DNA of 64,000 nucleotides from Paenibacillus uliginis N3/975 (GTDB taxonomy: Bacteria > Bacillota > Bacilli > Paenibacillales > Paenibacillaceae). The notes under the pieces are model-generated. The model was given only the letters and a program-made list of their open reading frames with translations. It was not told where the DNA came from and made no database searches. Location: positions 2,904,568 through 2,968,567 of the forward strand of contig NZ_LT840184.1 in assembly GCF_900177425.1 (NCBI RefSeq), given 5' to 3'. This document shows positions 26,401 to 36,098 of this stretch, one piece after another (position 1 is the first letter of the stretch; every line of letters starts with the position of its first letter). The translations under genes were made by a program, and so were the position numbers.

Positions 26401-28677
26401 ATGAATGCATCTATTAACGATTTGATAAAGGAAATGACACTTACTGAAAAAGCATCCCTCTGCGCGGGATTAAATATGTGGATGACCAAGGGGATTGAGA
26501 GACTCAACATTCCGCCTGTTCATATGTATGACGGAACGAATGGTATTCGCAAAACGAACAGTGACGAAGAAATGGGGATCACCACGGAAAATATTCCTGC
26601 CACTTGTTATCCCACAGGATCAGCAATCGGTTCTTCCTGGAACACTGAACTGCTGCATGAAGTCGGGGTCGCACTCGGGAATGAATCAATTGAAATGGGG
26701 GTAGAGTTGCTGCTCGGCCCAGGAATCAACATGAAGCGGACTCCGCTTGGAGGAAGGAATTTTGAATATTACTCGGAAGATCCTTGCCTGACAGGTGAAC
26801 TCGGCGCTGCCTTTATCAAGGGCCTTCAAAGCAAAGGAGTTGGAGCTTCGCTTAAACACTTTGCTTGCAACAATCAGGAATTTGAAAAAATGGTGACTAG
26901 TTCGGAGGTGGATGAGCGGACTTTGCGAGAAATATATTTAAGCGCCTTCGAACGGATTATTAAAAAAGCGGATCCCTGGACAATCATGTGCTCCTACAAC
27001 TTGCTTAATGGAACGTATACAAGTGAAAACGAACATTTATTAAACGATATTTTGAGAAAAGAGTGGGGATACGAAGGGGTAGTGCTATCAGACTGGACGG
27101 CCGTCAATGACCGGATCCGTGGGCTTAAAGCTGGACTTGATCTCGAAATGCCGGGACCTGCCTACTATAATACGAATGCTATTATCGAAGCAGTTGAGAG
27201 TGGGGTTCTTACTGAAGAGCAGCTTGATAAAAGCGTTGCCCGTATTCTAAAGCTTGTTGAACGTGTAACCGGAAGTGAAGGATCTGCTCCGACTTCTCGT
27301 ATGGATTATCATACTCTGGCACGAAAAGCTGCAGCGGAAAGCATCGTGCTTCTGAAGAATGAGAACGGTATTCTTCCGATACAGCTTGCATCAACCAAGT
27401 CCATTGCGGTTATTGGTCGGTTTGCCAGCAAGCCAAGAATCCAAGGAGCCGGCAGCGCTAAAGTTACGTCTACACGCATCGATATCCCTTTGGAAGAAAT
27501 GAAGGAGTTGGCGGGAGCTTCCGTTGAGCTGAGCTATGCTGAAGGCTATCTGGAAGATGACTCCATCAATGAGGAGATGATCAAGGAGAGTGCGTCATTG
27601 GCCGCAAGATCAGATGTTGCAGTCATATTCGTTGGCCAGCCAGAATACGCCGAATCTGAAATGCGTGACTTAAAGGGAATTGATTTGCCTAAGCAACAGA
27701 TCCTGCTAATTCAAGCGATTGCAGCCGTTCAACCTAAATGTATTGTGGTGTCAAGCAGCGGTTCAGCCTTGGCGATGCGTCCCTGGGTTCAGCATGTTCC
27801 TGGCGTTATTCACTCTTGGCTTTCCGGACAAGGCATGGGCAAAGCGATTGCTGAAATCTTGTTTGGACAGACGAACCCATCCGGCAAACTGTCCGAGACC
27901 TTTCCAGTAAAACTTTCAGATAATCCTTCACATATGCGTATTCGTGGGGAGAATGGCAAGTTATATTATCGTGAAGGGCTGTTCGTCGGCTACAGATACT
28001 ACGATCGAAAAGAACTTGCTCCACAGTTTCCATTTGGCCATGGCTTATCCTACACTTCATTTGCGTATAAGGATATGAAAGTGGCTCAGATGGAGACAGG
28101 TGTTACAATCTCTTTCTGGTTGGAGAATATCGGAAATAGGAGCGGGAAGGAGGTAATTCAACTTTACGTGCACGACGAAGAATGCAAATGGACGCGTCCA
28201 GAGAAAGAATTGAAGGCATTTGCCAAAATCGAGTTAGCTCCTGGGGAAAAGAAGGAGGTTGTTTTTGAACTTGAAGAGAGAGACTTTGCCTATTACAATA
28301 CAAAATATAACCGCTGGGTAGCGGAGAGTGGTTACTTCCAAATTGCGCTTGGCAGTTCTTCTCGTGATATCAGAATCACGGAGCGCCTGTACTGTGATTT
28401 TGGGAAGGAAGAAATATCATTTCACAAGTTCAGCTTACTCAGCGATTGGATCAGCGACCAAACCGCTAAATCAGTTTTGGAAGAATGCTTGGATGAGATG
28501 AACCGGCACGTCATAGACAAGGTTTATCTCAATGAAGAGTTCATCGGATTTTGGGAAGACTTCCCTGTCATTAAGATTTTTCAGATGTTTGGTCAAAGCT
28601 GGATGGTTGACCGGTCACCAGATGACATCATTGAAGAACTTATAAGTCGAGTCCATCAGAGACGCTTTGCCAAATGA
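26401..28677 (+). CDS. GH3 beta-glucosidase, cytoplasmic
   Basis: 758 residues. N-terminal GH3 barrel with MTLTEKASLCAGLN near the start, GRNFEYYSEDP, the KHFACNNQE loop and the nucleophile Asp in VVLSDWTAVN (about residue 236). The C-terminal alpha/beta domain (LLKNENGILPI) and a fibronectin-like domain (GHGLSYTSF, then VIQLYVHD) follow. No signal peptide, so it hydrolyses imported beta-glucosides inside the cell. ATG 26401 is preceded by AAGGGTGG. An in-frame ATG at 26368, preceded by AGGAG and overlapping the EIIC gene by 14 bases, is also possible. Either way it is in one operon with the EIIC. Confidence 0.92.
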   Translation: MNASINDLIKEMTLTEKASLCAGLNMWMTKGIERLNIPPVHMYDGTNGIRKTNSDEEMGITTENIPATCYPTGSAIGSSWNTELLHEVGVALGNESIEMGVELLLGPGINMKRTPLGGRNFEYYSEDPCLTGELGAAFIKGLQSKGVGASLKHFACNNQEFEKMVTSSEVDERTLREIYLSAFERIIKKADPWTIMCSYNLLNGTYTSENEHLLNDILRKEWGYEGVVLSDWTAVNDRIRGLKAGLDLEMPGPAYYNTNAIIEAVESGVLTEEQLDKSVARILKLVERVTGSEGSAPTSRMDYHTLARKAAAESIVLLKNENGILPIQLASTKSIAVIGRFASKPRIQGAGSAKVTSTRIDIPLEEMKELAGASVELSYAEGYLEDDSINEEMIKESASLAARSDVAVIFVGQPEYAESEMRDLKGIDLPKQQILLIQAIAAVQPKCIVVSSSGSALAMRPWVQHVPGVIHSWLSGQGMGKAIAEILFGQTNPSGKLSETFPVKLSDNPSHMRIRGENGKLYYREGLFVGYRYYDRKELAPQFPFGHGLSYTSFAYKDMKVAQMETGVTISFWLENIGNRSGKEVIQLYVHDEECKWTRPEKELKAFAKIELAPGEKKEVVFELEERDFAYYNTKYNRWVAESGYFQIALGSSSRDIRITERLYCDFGKEEISFHKFSLLSDWISDQTAKSVLEECLDEMNRHVIDKVYLNEEFIGFWEDFPVIKIFQMFGQSWMVDRSPDDIIEELISRVHQRRFAK

Positions 28678-28952
28678 GAAAAAGTTAATCCGGCTATGAA
28701 TATAGGATCACATAAGCAGCCGTGGAACGTATATTTCTTGCAGATGAGAATGGCCCGAGCGCCAAAGAGCTAGGCGCAGCATTTTTCATCGATCACCAGT
28801 TTTATGACCCTCATGATACAATGCAGATACTGATCTCGTTGTTATCATGGGGGTTTATTATATTGCGGTTTCGAGAATGGAGAGGCTTCATAAGGCGGCC
28901 AATAGGACATTCATCGATAATGAGCGTGAAGAACGAAGGAGGGGCTGAAATC

Positions 28953-29314
28953 ATGACAGAGACGTTCGTATCCTCCTATAGAACATGTACAATAAAGTGC
29001 CGCACGGTGGTTTACTTTTTGGTTGTCCAAAGTTTTATTTGAAGGACATTCCATACAATGACAAATTTACATATATCGTTGGTCAGAATCCGGACAGGAT
29101 CACCCAAATTGGTAGCTGGCGCAAGCCGGGTTCTAGGGTGTACCGAGGAAGGCCGGGGCGCGAAATTCAACTGGAATTTAATCTAGATCATCAAGGATGG
29201 CGTTTTCATGCATCGTATTTTCTGAAATCGGCCTGGACGGATTCGAATCAAGCGTTCCATACCAATTCAGAAGACCTGGTCTCCAAAATCCATGAGTTGT
29301 ACCCTGATAAGTGA
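28953..29314 (+). pseudogene. Frameshifted small hypothetical gene
   Basis: ATG 28953 has an excellent ribosome-binding site (AAGGAGGGG 28936-28944) and begins MTETFVSSYRT, but its frame ends at 29042. A coherent frame (starting near 28985, MYNKVPHGGLLFGCPKFYLKD) continues to 29314 and ends in SKIHELYPDK. The parts overlap at about 28980, so an indel is likely there. I do not recognise the family. The product would be a soluble protein of about 120 residues. Confidence 0.45.
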
Positions 29315-29436
29315 GTGTTACGTAATTTATATTATGTAAACTAATTATGCTGCTTCGGCGAAGTTTCGCCTGATTTGAGATTCTATTGTTGTAGGACAAG
29401 CACATACACGAGCAGCAAGCGTTTTTTTCTTAATTT

Positions 29437-29613
29437 GTCAGAGGACAAGAAAATAGTCGCTTAAGAAGTCGCCTGTAAGGCGGCTTTTAGTTTTAACGAT
29501 GGAAGTTCTTGTCCTCGGCTCGGGACAAAAACTTCCATCGTGTCGATTAGATGATTGTCTAATGTTAATCGACCTCGACAGCTTATTAAGCTAACGGGCA
29601 GGATAGTTTAATA
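29437..29613 (+). repeat. Dispersed hairpin repeat, copy B
   Basis: It contains GTCAGAGGACAAGAA (29438-29452), a GTCGCC/GGCGGC hairpin with TTTTA (29468-29488), GTTTTAACGAT, a long near-perfect hairpin (29498-29514 with 29522-29539; arms GATGGAAGTT...GTCC), CGATTAGATGATTGTCTAATG (29544-29564) and CTAACGGGCAGGATAGTT. The last block also occurs after the decayed kinase at about 850-872. Order of blocks differs from copy A. No open frame lies in it, so it is a non-coding repeat family. Confidence 0.6.
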
Positions 29614-29871
29614 ACATATCGAATTTTTAAGCGTGGAAGGGTATACGAGGCGAGGCGTTGCTTAACTAAACAAACTATTCGTTTACCAATCGAAGAATCT
29701 ATACAGTCATAGATTAAGTTATAGTACCTATAGAGGCTGATGAAATTTAAACAAAAAGAAAGAGTGGCCTGAATTCGGAGAATGGAACTTTTTTTCGCCG
29801 ATGGAATTTGTTTTTGAGTATACCGTCAGGTCTGTAAAGACAGAGTAAAATCGAAGGGTGTGGGTGATAAA
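29614..29871. other. Upstream region of the phosphopantetheinyl transferase gene
   Basis: No gene. AT-rich, with no clear promoter that I can defend. The repeat element lies to its left. Confidence 0.35.
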
Positions 29872-30555
29872 ATGCCTAAGGCTGCAGCAGTAAAACTTCC
29901 TGAGACGATGGGAATGCAGGAATATGATCGGAGTGCTTCATTTATTTCAGCAGAAAGACGTATCCAAATCGACCGTTTCATCCGAAAAGAAGATGCAAAC
30001 CGCTCCTTATTCGGTGAACTCCTAGCCAGGGCAATGATTTGCCGGGACCTCGGCGTGCCGAACCGGGACGTTCATTTTGTTAAAAACAATTATGGAAAAC
30101 CGCTACTGTTCGGGCATGAAGAGTTTCATTTTAATATTTCTCATTCAGGGTGTTGGGTTGTCATGATCTGGGATCAGAACGCCGTGGGCATCGACATTGA
30201 ACAGATCCAGGAGATTGATCTTGAGATTGCCAGACGGTTCTTCTCCCCTCTTGAGAATAAGGATCTCATATCCAAGCCGGAGTCGGAACGAAAGGAATAT
30301 TTCTATGATTTGTGGACACTCAAAGAAAGCTATATCAAAGCGTTGGGTACAGGGTTGTCGACTCCGCTAGATTCTTTCAGTATTCGCATAAAGGATAATG
30401 ACAAATTCATGCTAGATCCGGATTGGGAGTCATGTCGGTTTACACAGTTTGAGATCGACCCTGAGTACAAGCTGTCTGTCTGCTCACTTGGCAATCATCA
30501 GCCGGCATCTATACAAATTCACGATTATAAAGATTTGATTGATAATCTGGCCTGA
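29872..30555 (+). CDS. 4'-phosphopantetheinyl transferase, Sfp type
   Basis: 227 residues. All core motifs are present: FNISHSG (about 91-97), VGIDIEQI with the metal-binding Asp and Glu (about 108-115), and FYDLWTLKESYIKALGTGL (about 143-161) with the WxxKE(S/A) signature. It transfers phosphopantetheine from CoA to the Ser of carrier domains, so it would activate the two PCPs and three ACPs encoded downstream. ATG 29872 gives the typical start MPKAAAVKLPE; a GTG at 29860 is an alternative. It stands about 940 bases upstream of the first NRPS gene on the same strand. Confidence 0.93.
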   Translation: MPKAAAVKLPETMGMQEYDRSASFISAERRIQIDRFIRKEDANRSLFGELLARAMICRDLGVPNRDVHFVKNNYGKPLLFGHEEFHFNISHSGCWVVMIWDQNAVGIDIEQIQEIDLEIARRFFSPLENKDLISKPESERKEYFYDLWTLKESYIKALGTGLSTPLDSFSIRIKDNDKFMLDPDWESCRFTQFEIDPEYKLSVCSLGNHQPASIQIHDYKDLIDNLA

Positions 30556-31125
30556 CACGATTCATCAACACTTTCATGTGAACAAATCATTGAAAGAACT
30601 TCGCAAATGCACGAGATGATGATGCCGTACATACCTTTAGAACCATGTAAGGTTAGTATCGGACGAATAAAAATGTTTGATAGACTACGGATTATAGCCC
30701 GGTACTTGTGACAAATCCGTGGATCATGTTAGTGACAGGCAAACAGTTCACGACTTTTATCAAATATGGAATTTAGTCGATGACAGAGTTTTGAATGTAG
30801 CAATAAGTTAAACTTAACGCTATTAAACAGATGTTGCTCAATACACGACTATATATAAAAATCGAGTGTATATCAGAACGTTTACCTGGTAGATGCTCGA
30901 TTTTTTGCTTCGCGATCTGAGATTGGTCAGAATATCCGACAAACGCATAGAGATCATTGGAAAATATTTTGAGATATCGAGTATATTTCTAAATGATATT
31001 GATAAACGAAAGCTAATGTTTTTTACTATGACATTAATCATAACATTTCAACATTTATCAACTTATATCGACAGAAGTGATTTACAAACTAATCCATAGG
31101 TCACATTGACTTATTATGATATTTT
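30556..31125. other. Long gene-free leader region before the biosynthetic operon
   Basis: About 570 bases of AT-rich DNA with no supported gene. It contains the hairpin at 30857-30906 and ends at the candidate promoter at 31126. Short frames on both strands have no ribosome-binding site. Confidence 0.4.
30857..30906 (+). terminator. Long hairpin with T6 in the leader region
   Basis: AAAAATCGAGTGTATATCAG (30857-30876) pairs with CTGGTAGATGCTCGATTTTT (30886-30905), about 20 bp with a few GU or mismatched positions, followed by T. It sits 300 bases after the phosphopantetheinyl transferase and 240 bases before the candidate NRPS promoter. It may be the terminator of the former or an insulator of the latter. 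Confidence 0.55.
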
Positions 31126-31154
31126 TTGGTAGATTAAGGCTAATAAACTATAAT
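31126..31154 (+). promoter_or_regulatory. Candidate promoter of the NRPS/PKS operon
   Basis: A perfect TATAAT (31149-31154) with TTGGTA (31126-31131) at 17 bases spacing lies about 340 bases upstream of the first NRPS start. That leaves a long 5' leader rich in A and T. No regulator gene is encoded inside the cluster, so control must come from elsewhere. Confidence 0.4.
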
Positions 31155-31495
31155 GTTTCCATTATCCCACTTATCCCATGAATAGGAAATCACCCCCTTC
31201 TAGAATCTACTCAACATCATATCCAACCTAGAATAAACTCCTTCTTGCTAGCTAATTCGAACATCAATATACATAGTAGAAAACGTCTCTAATCTTTTTG
31301 TTAATCGAATATCGACCTAATAAAGCTCAATCTACCCATTTCCCTTTTCTATTCGATATGGATCTTCTCCATCTATTTTTTTCTATGGATTCTGCAATTG
31401 ATAATGGTCTATATATTGAGATTCATATTCATTCAATCAATCTATATAGAATCATTGCGAAATCTATCTATCTTGGTATATGGGAGGAATTTCAC

Positions 31496-34400
31496 ATGAG
31501 CGTAATGACGTCGGTACAAGCGTTGAACGATGTCACTTATCCTTTGATCCATCCTCAGAAGCGCATATGGTATATGGAGCAGATCTTTCCTTGTACGTCC
31601 ATTGCAAACATTGGAGGCCCTGTTCGAATTAAAGGTACCGTTGATTTTGGTCTGCTGGAGCAAGCCATTCACGCTTTTATTCGCTGTCATGAAGGGCTTC
31701 GGATTCAGCTTGCGGAATGCGATGGAGATGCGCTACAAAGGGTCAGAGACTATGAGGAGCAGTCGCTCGATTTTTTTGATTTTTCGGGTGAATCCGATCC
31801 GGAAGCGGCCTTTTGGTCGTGGGTGGATGTCGAGGCAAGAAAGCCAATCCCGTTAGTGGGCTCCAGGCTGTACTACTTTGCGATGTTTCGCTTATCGGCC
31901 GAAGATAACGGTTATTTGGTGAAGAGCCATCATATCATCTCTGACGGCTGGTCGAATCAGTTGACAACCTCACAGATTGCGGAATTCTATACGAAGCTGC
32001 TGCATGGAGAGTCCATCGATACTGCTCCGGAACCGCCATCGTATTTCGAATACGTTCAAGAAGAGAAGACTTATTTGACTTCACCAAGGTTCAGTAAGAG
32101 CAAGCAGTATTGGCATAATAAATTTAAAATGATTCCCGAAGGTGTTACCCAGGCATCTGTAAGCAGCACGGAGGGAAGAAGGTATACCTTACAGCTCAAT
32201 GTAGCACTTTCACAACGTATTCAATCATGGGCAAATGAAGCGGGAATATCATTGAATACGTTCTTTGTGCTTGCTTATTTGATCTACACGTACAAGACGA
32301 CTCAGCAGCGGGATTTGGTTGTAGGGACTCCTGTATTGAATCGCTCCGGCAAAAAGGAAAAGTCGATGTACGGGATGTTTACCAGTACGATGCCATTCCG
32401 TTTTGAGCTTGATCCAGAGGCGACCATCCAGGATACGCTTAGATCGGTTCAAAAAGGGCTGATGGAATGCTACTTCCATCAACGCTATCCGTATGACCTG
32501 CTTGCACAAGAGCTGGAACTGAAGAAAAAAGGCTACGATCAGCTGTTTCATACCAGCATCAATTATTATAATACGAAGCTTCAAACAAGCTTGAATGGTA
32601 TCCCGATTGAAAATGTGGAGTTTTACAATGGTCATCAGCTATACGAGCTTCAGATTGTCATTAAGCATTGGTCCGCCGATGGCGGTTTGACGCTGGATTA
32701 TGACTATCGATTAGATGTTTATCAAGCTCAGCAGATTGAGGAGTTGTCTCGAAGAATGCTGCTTGTTATCGAGCAGATGCTGGACAAGTCTCAGGCAGCA
32801 ATTAAAAGTTTAAACCTGCTAACAGCTGCGGAACAGCACCGCGAGCTGTATGACTATAATCAAACGCTCGTGTCTTATCCGAAGGATCAAACCGTCCTGC
32901 AGTTCTTTGAGGAGCAGGCAAGACGCAATTCGGAATCTACAGCCATTGTATATGAGCAGGAACAATGGACGTATCGACAGTTAAATGAGCAGGCGAATCG
33001 ATTAGCACATTTTTTGATCCAAAAGGGTATTGCTCGTGAATCGATCGTTGGACTTTGGATGCAGCATTCGATCGAGGCGGTTGTCGCTATTCTTGGAGTG
33101 ATGAAGGCAGGTGGTACCTATCTGCCAATTGATCCTGCTTATCCCGAAGAACGGATTCGATATATGCTGGAGGACTCTGGTGCTCAGCTTGTCCTGACCA
33201 ATTTATCGAACGTCGTTCTCATGGAATATCCGGGCGAGATCATAGCTTATTCTGATCTTTCTCTGGATGGACTCGATTCATCCAACGTTAATCATGTTCA
33301 TGAGCCTCGCGATCTGGCTTATATAATCTATACTTCAGGCTCAACAGGCCGTCCAAAAGGCGCGATGATTGAGCATAGAGGTCTTACGAATTATATCTGG
33401 TGGGCAAAAAAGGTGTACATTCGCGATTCCATTCCGACGTTTCCACTGTATTCATCTCTCGCCTTCGATCTTACCGTAACCTCCATATTTACTCCGCTCA
33501 TATGCGGGGGACGTATTATCGTTTATCGAGACAACGGAGATGAATTTATTCTATACCGAATTATGCGAGACAGTGCTTCTACCATCGTAAAGCTGACTCC
33601 TGCTCATCTTGCATTGCTGAAAGAGCGGGACAATAAACAATCATCCGTAGGACGCTTTATTGTTGGCGGTGAAGATCTGAAGACTAGTCTGGCAAAAGAG
33701 ATCACCGATTCTTTCGGAGGAGCAATCGAGATCTACAATGAGTATGGCCCAACCGAAACGGTCGTGGGCTGCATGATTCATCTGTACAATCCACTCGAAG
33801 ACAAGCGTGTATCTGTACCGATCGGCATCCCTGCGGATAATGTCATGCTGTATATTCTGGATCAGGATCAGAATCCCGTTATGCCAGGAGCGATTGGGGA
33901 ACTGTACATTGCCGGAGATGGTGTCGCTAGAGGATATTTGCATCGTAAAGAGCTGACGCAGGAAAGATTTTTATATAATCCGTTCGTGCCTGGTACTCGA
34001 ATGTACCGTACAGGGGATCTGGTGAAGCGGCTTGCAGATGGCAAGATTGAATATATCGGTCGTGTGGATCATCAAGTGAAAATACGAGGTTATCGCATTG
34101 AGACTGGGGAGATCGAGAAAGCCATCGCCCAGCATGAAGCAATCTCAGACGCAGTCGTTATTGATCGAGAGAATGATCGACTCGGAAAGTATTTATGCGC
34201 GTATATTGTAAAGCACGCAAACATTGAAGTGAGCGATCTCAAACAACATTTATCCATTACACTCCCGGCTTATATGGTGCCTGCGGCATTCGTGGAGCTG
34301 GACGATATTCCGCTTACGATTAACGGCAAAGTGAATCGAGTGCTTCTTCCTGAGCCGGATTTTACTTTAGTACAGGAAAACGTGCGTGCGGCATCACGAA

Positions 34401-36022
34401 GTCGTGATGAAGCAGATTTGATTGAGGTTATTAGCGGTGTGTTGCAGCTCGAACGAGTAGGCATTTACGATCACTTTTATGATTTAGGCGGAGATTCGAT
34501 TAAAGCGATTCAAGTCTCTTCACGGATGAATCGATTTGGTTATTCGCTCAAGGTCAGAGACATATTAGAGAACCCGATCATCGAACGGATGGCGTTAAGG
34601 CTGGAACCCGTCAAGTCTGTTAACACCTATCCGCAGGAGCGCTGTGAAGGAAAGGTTGCATCATGGCCGATCATCTCTTGGTTTTTTGAGCAACAGTTTG
34701 AGCAACCAGACTACTATCATCAATCTGTATTGCTTGAATTAAAGGCCGATGTTGATGCTGACATCGTGAGAACGATCCTATTGCGATTAGTCGAGCATCA
34801 TGATGGTTTGCGATTGCAAGTCAATATAAATACACAAGAGCTCGTTTATCATAACCTAGCAGATCGTATGATGCAGTTCCAACCCATTTCCTTAGCAGAG
34901 GTCGATGATCATACGCAAATCGTACGCATGGCTGAAATAAGCGAGACCTTTAAGTCCCAGTTTCACCTTCGCGATACGATCTTAATCGGATGTTGTCAAT
35001 TCGATCTTGGCCGCAACGGAAAGAGACTTCTTATCTCGGCACATCATCTCGTTATAGACGGTGTATCGTGGCGGATTTTACTAGAGGATATGGCTGAATC
35101 TTTGAGCAGTTATGCACGAGGGGAAGAGTACCTGCTGCCGTCCAAAACGGCATCACTTCAGATGTGGTCTGATGCATTGTCGAGATATTCCGTTACGGAA
35201 CAGGAGCAGCAGTATTGGGAGGATCGAGTTGCTGCAATCCGCCCAATACCGACAGATCGCAGCGATGACGCAGCCTTGATGAGCAGCTCTAATACACAGG
35301 AGCATGTGTTTACACCAGAGGAAACGGGCAGTCTGCTGTTGGAATGTCACCAAGCATATGGGACGAAGCCTTTAGATTTGCTTATTGCAGCATTAACCCA
35401 TGCGATATGTGAAAGCTTCCAGCTGAAAGAAACAGTTATCGAGCTGGAATCACACGGACGTGAGCCGCTTGAGGAGCTTGATTTATCTCGTACGATTGGC
35501 TGGTTTACAAGCATGTATCCCGTGAAGTTGACACAGCCAGCTAGCGGAGCGGATGCTTCCGCTCTTGCCGCTCTCATCAAAGAGGTGAAAGAGCAGATTC
35601 GCTCGGTCCCTACGCAAGGCATCGGATTTGGCATCCTGCATTCGAATTCAAAGCTATCCTTGGATTATGATGCTAGAGCATTAATTCGATTTAATTACTT
35701 GGGTGACTTTGACGGTGTCTGGGATAACCCTTGGTTCGCATTAGCCCAAGAGAGTAGCGGCCTCGATACGAGCAGACACCATGAGCTAACTTGCTTACTC
35801 GACATTCAAGCGATGATCGTCAATCAATCCTTACGGTTGAGCATCACCTATAGCCGCAATCGCTTCAATGACGAGACGATTGCTAGATTGATAGACACCT
35901 ATAGAGAAGCACTGATGCTGATCTTGAACCATTGTGCAGGCAATCAAGTGAGGGAATACACCCCATCAGACTTTGAAACCGCAAAGTTGTCTCAGGAGGA
36001 GCTCGATAGCTTATTTTTCTAA
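31496..36022 (+). CDS. NRPS loading module C-A(Asn)-PCP-E
   Basis: 1508 residues. C domain (about 10-430, HHIISDG near 144), A domain (about 465-960, YTSGSTGRPKG near 611), PCP (LGGDSIKAIQ near 996) and epimerase (about 1050-1490, HHLVIDGVSWRIL near 1182, FNYLGDFDG late). Reading the A pocket against GrsA gives D-L-T-K-I-G-E-V-G-K, the pattern of Asn-activating domains. The product on the PCP is therefore D-Asn. As no module precedes it, the C domain probably takes a fatty acyl-CoA, giving N-acyl-D-Asn. This is the same architecture as ClbN of colibactin. ATG 31496 is chosen because GGAGG lies at 31483-31487; a longer open frame upstream has no C-domain similarity. Confidence 0.93.
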   Translation: MSVMTSVQALNDVTYPLIHPQKRIWYMEQIFPCTSIANIGGPVRIKGTVDFGLLEQAIHAFIRCHEGLRIQLAECDGDALQRVRDYEEQSLDFFDFSGESDPEAAFWSWVDVEARKPIPLVGSRLYYFAMFRLSAEDNGYLVKSHHIISDGWSNQLTTSQIAEFYTKLLHGESIDTAPEPPSYFEYVQEEKTYLTSPRFSKSKQYWHNKFKMIPEGVTQASVSSTEGRRYTLQLNVALSQRIQSWANEAGISLNTFFVLAYLIYTYKTTQQRDLVVGTPVLNRSGKKEKSMYGMFTSTMPFRFELDPEATIQDTLRSVQKGLMECYFHQRYPYDLLAQELELKKKGYDQLFHTSINYYNTKLQTSLNGIPIENVEFYNGHQLYELQIVIKHWSADGGLTLDYDYRLDVYQAQQIEELSRRMLLVIEQMLDKSQAAIKSLNLLTAAEQHRELYDYNQTLVSYPKDQTVLQFFEEQARRNSESTAIVYEQEQWTYRQLNEQANRLAHFLIQKGIARESIVGLWMQHSIEAVVAILGVMKAGGTYLPIDPAYPEERIRYMLEDSGAQLVLTNLSNVVLMEYPGEIIAYSDLSLDGLDSSNVNHVHEPRDLAYIIYTSGSTGRPKGAMIEHRGLTNYIWWAKKVYIRDSIPTFPLYSSLAFDLTVTSIFTPLICGGRIIVYRDNGDEFILYRIMRDSASTIVKLTPAHLALLKERDNKQSSVGRFIVGGEDLKTSLAKEITDSFGGAIEIYNEYGPTETVVGCMIHLYNPLEDKRVSVPIGIPADNVMLYILDQDQNPVMPGAIGELYIAGDGVARGYLHRKELTQERFLYNPFVPGTRMYRTGDLVKRLADGKIEYIGRVDHQVKIRGYRIETGEIEKAIAQHEAISDAVVIDRENDRLGKYLCAYIVKHANIEVSDLKQHLSITLPAYMVPAAFVELDDIPLTINGKVNRVLLPEPDFTLVQENVRAASRSRDEADLIEVISGVLQLERVGIYDHFYDLGGDSIKAIQVSSRMNRFGYSLKVRDILENPIIERMALRLEPVKSVNTYPQERCEGKVASWPIISWFFEQQFEQPDYYHQSVLLELKADVDADIVRTILLRLVEHHDGLRLQVNINTQELVYHNLADRMMQFQPISLAEVDDHTQIVRMAEISETFKSQFHLRDTILIGCCQFDLGRNGKRLLISAHHLVIDGVSWRILLEDMAESLSSYARGEEYLLPSKTASLQMWSDALSRYSVTEQEQQYWEDRVAAIRPIPTDRSDDAALMSSSNTQEHVFTPEETGSLLLECHQAYGTKPLDLLIAALTHAICESFQLKETVIELESHGREPLEELDLSRTIGWFTSMYPVKLTQPASGADASALAALIKEVKEQIRSVPTQGIGFGILHSNSKLSLDYDARALIRFNYLGDFDGVWDNPWFALAQESSGLDTSRHHELTCLLDIQAMIVNQSLRLSITYSRNRFNDETIARLIDTYREALMLILNHCAGNQVREYTPSDFETAKLSQEELDSLFF

Positions 36023-36098
36023 CAACATCTCTCGAAGAGATGAATAAACGACAATACAAGAGTGTCATGATCTGAGATTTCAAAGGGGGTCATTCGAT

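Noticed and set aside
31298..31495. 66-residue N-terminal extension of the first NRPS
   Set aside because: AT-rich, no similarity to condensation domains, and a good GGAGG site lies ahead of ATG 31496.
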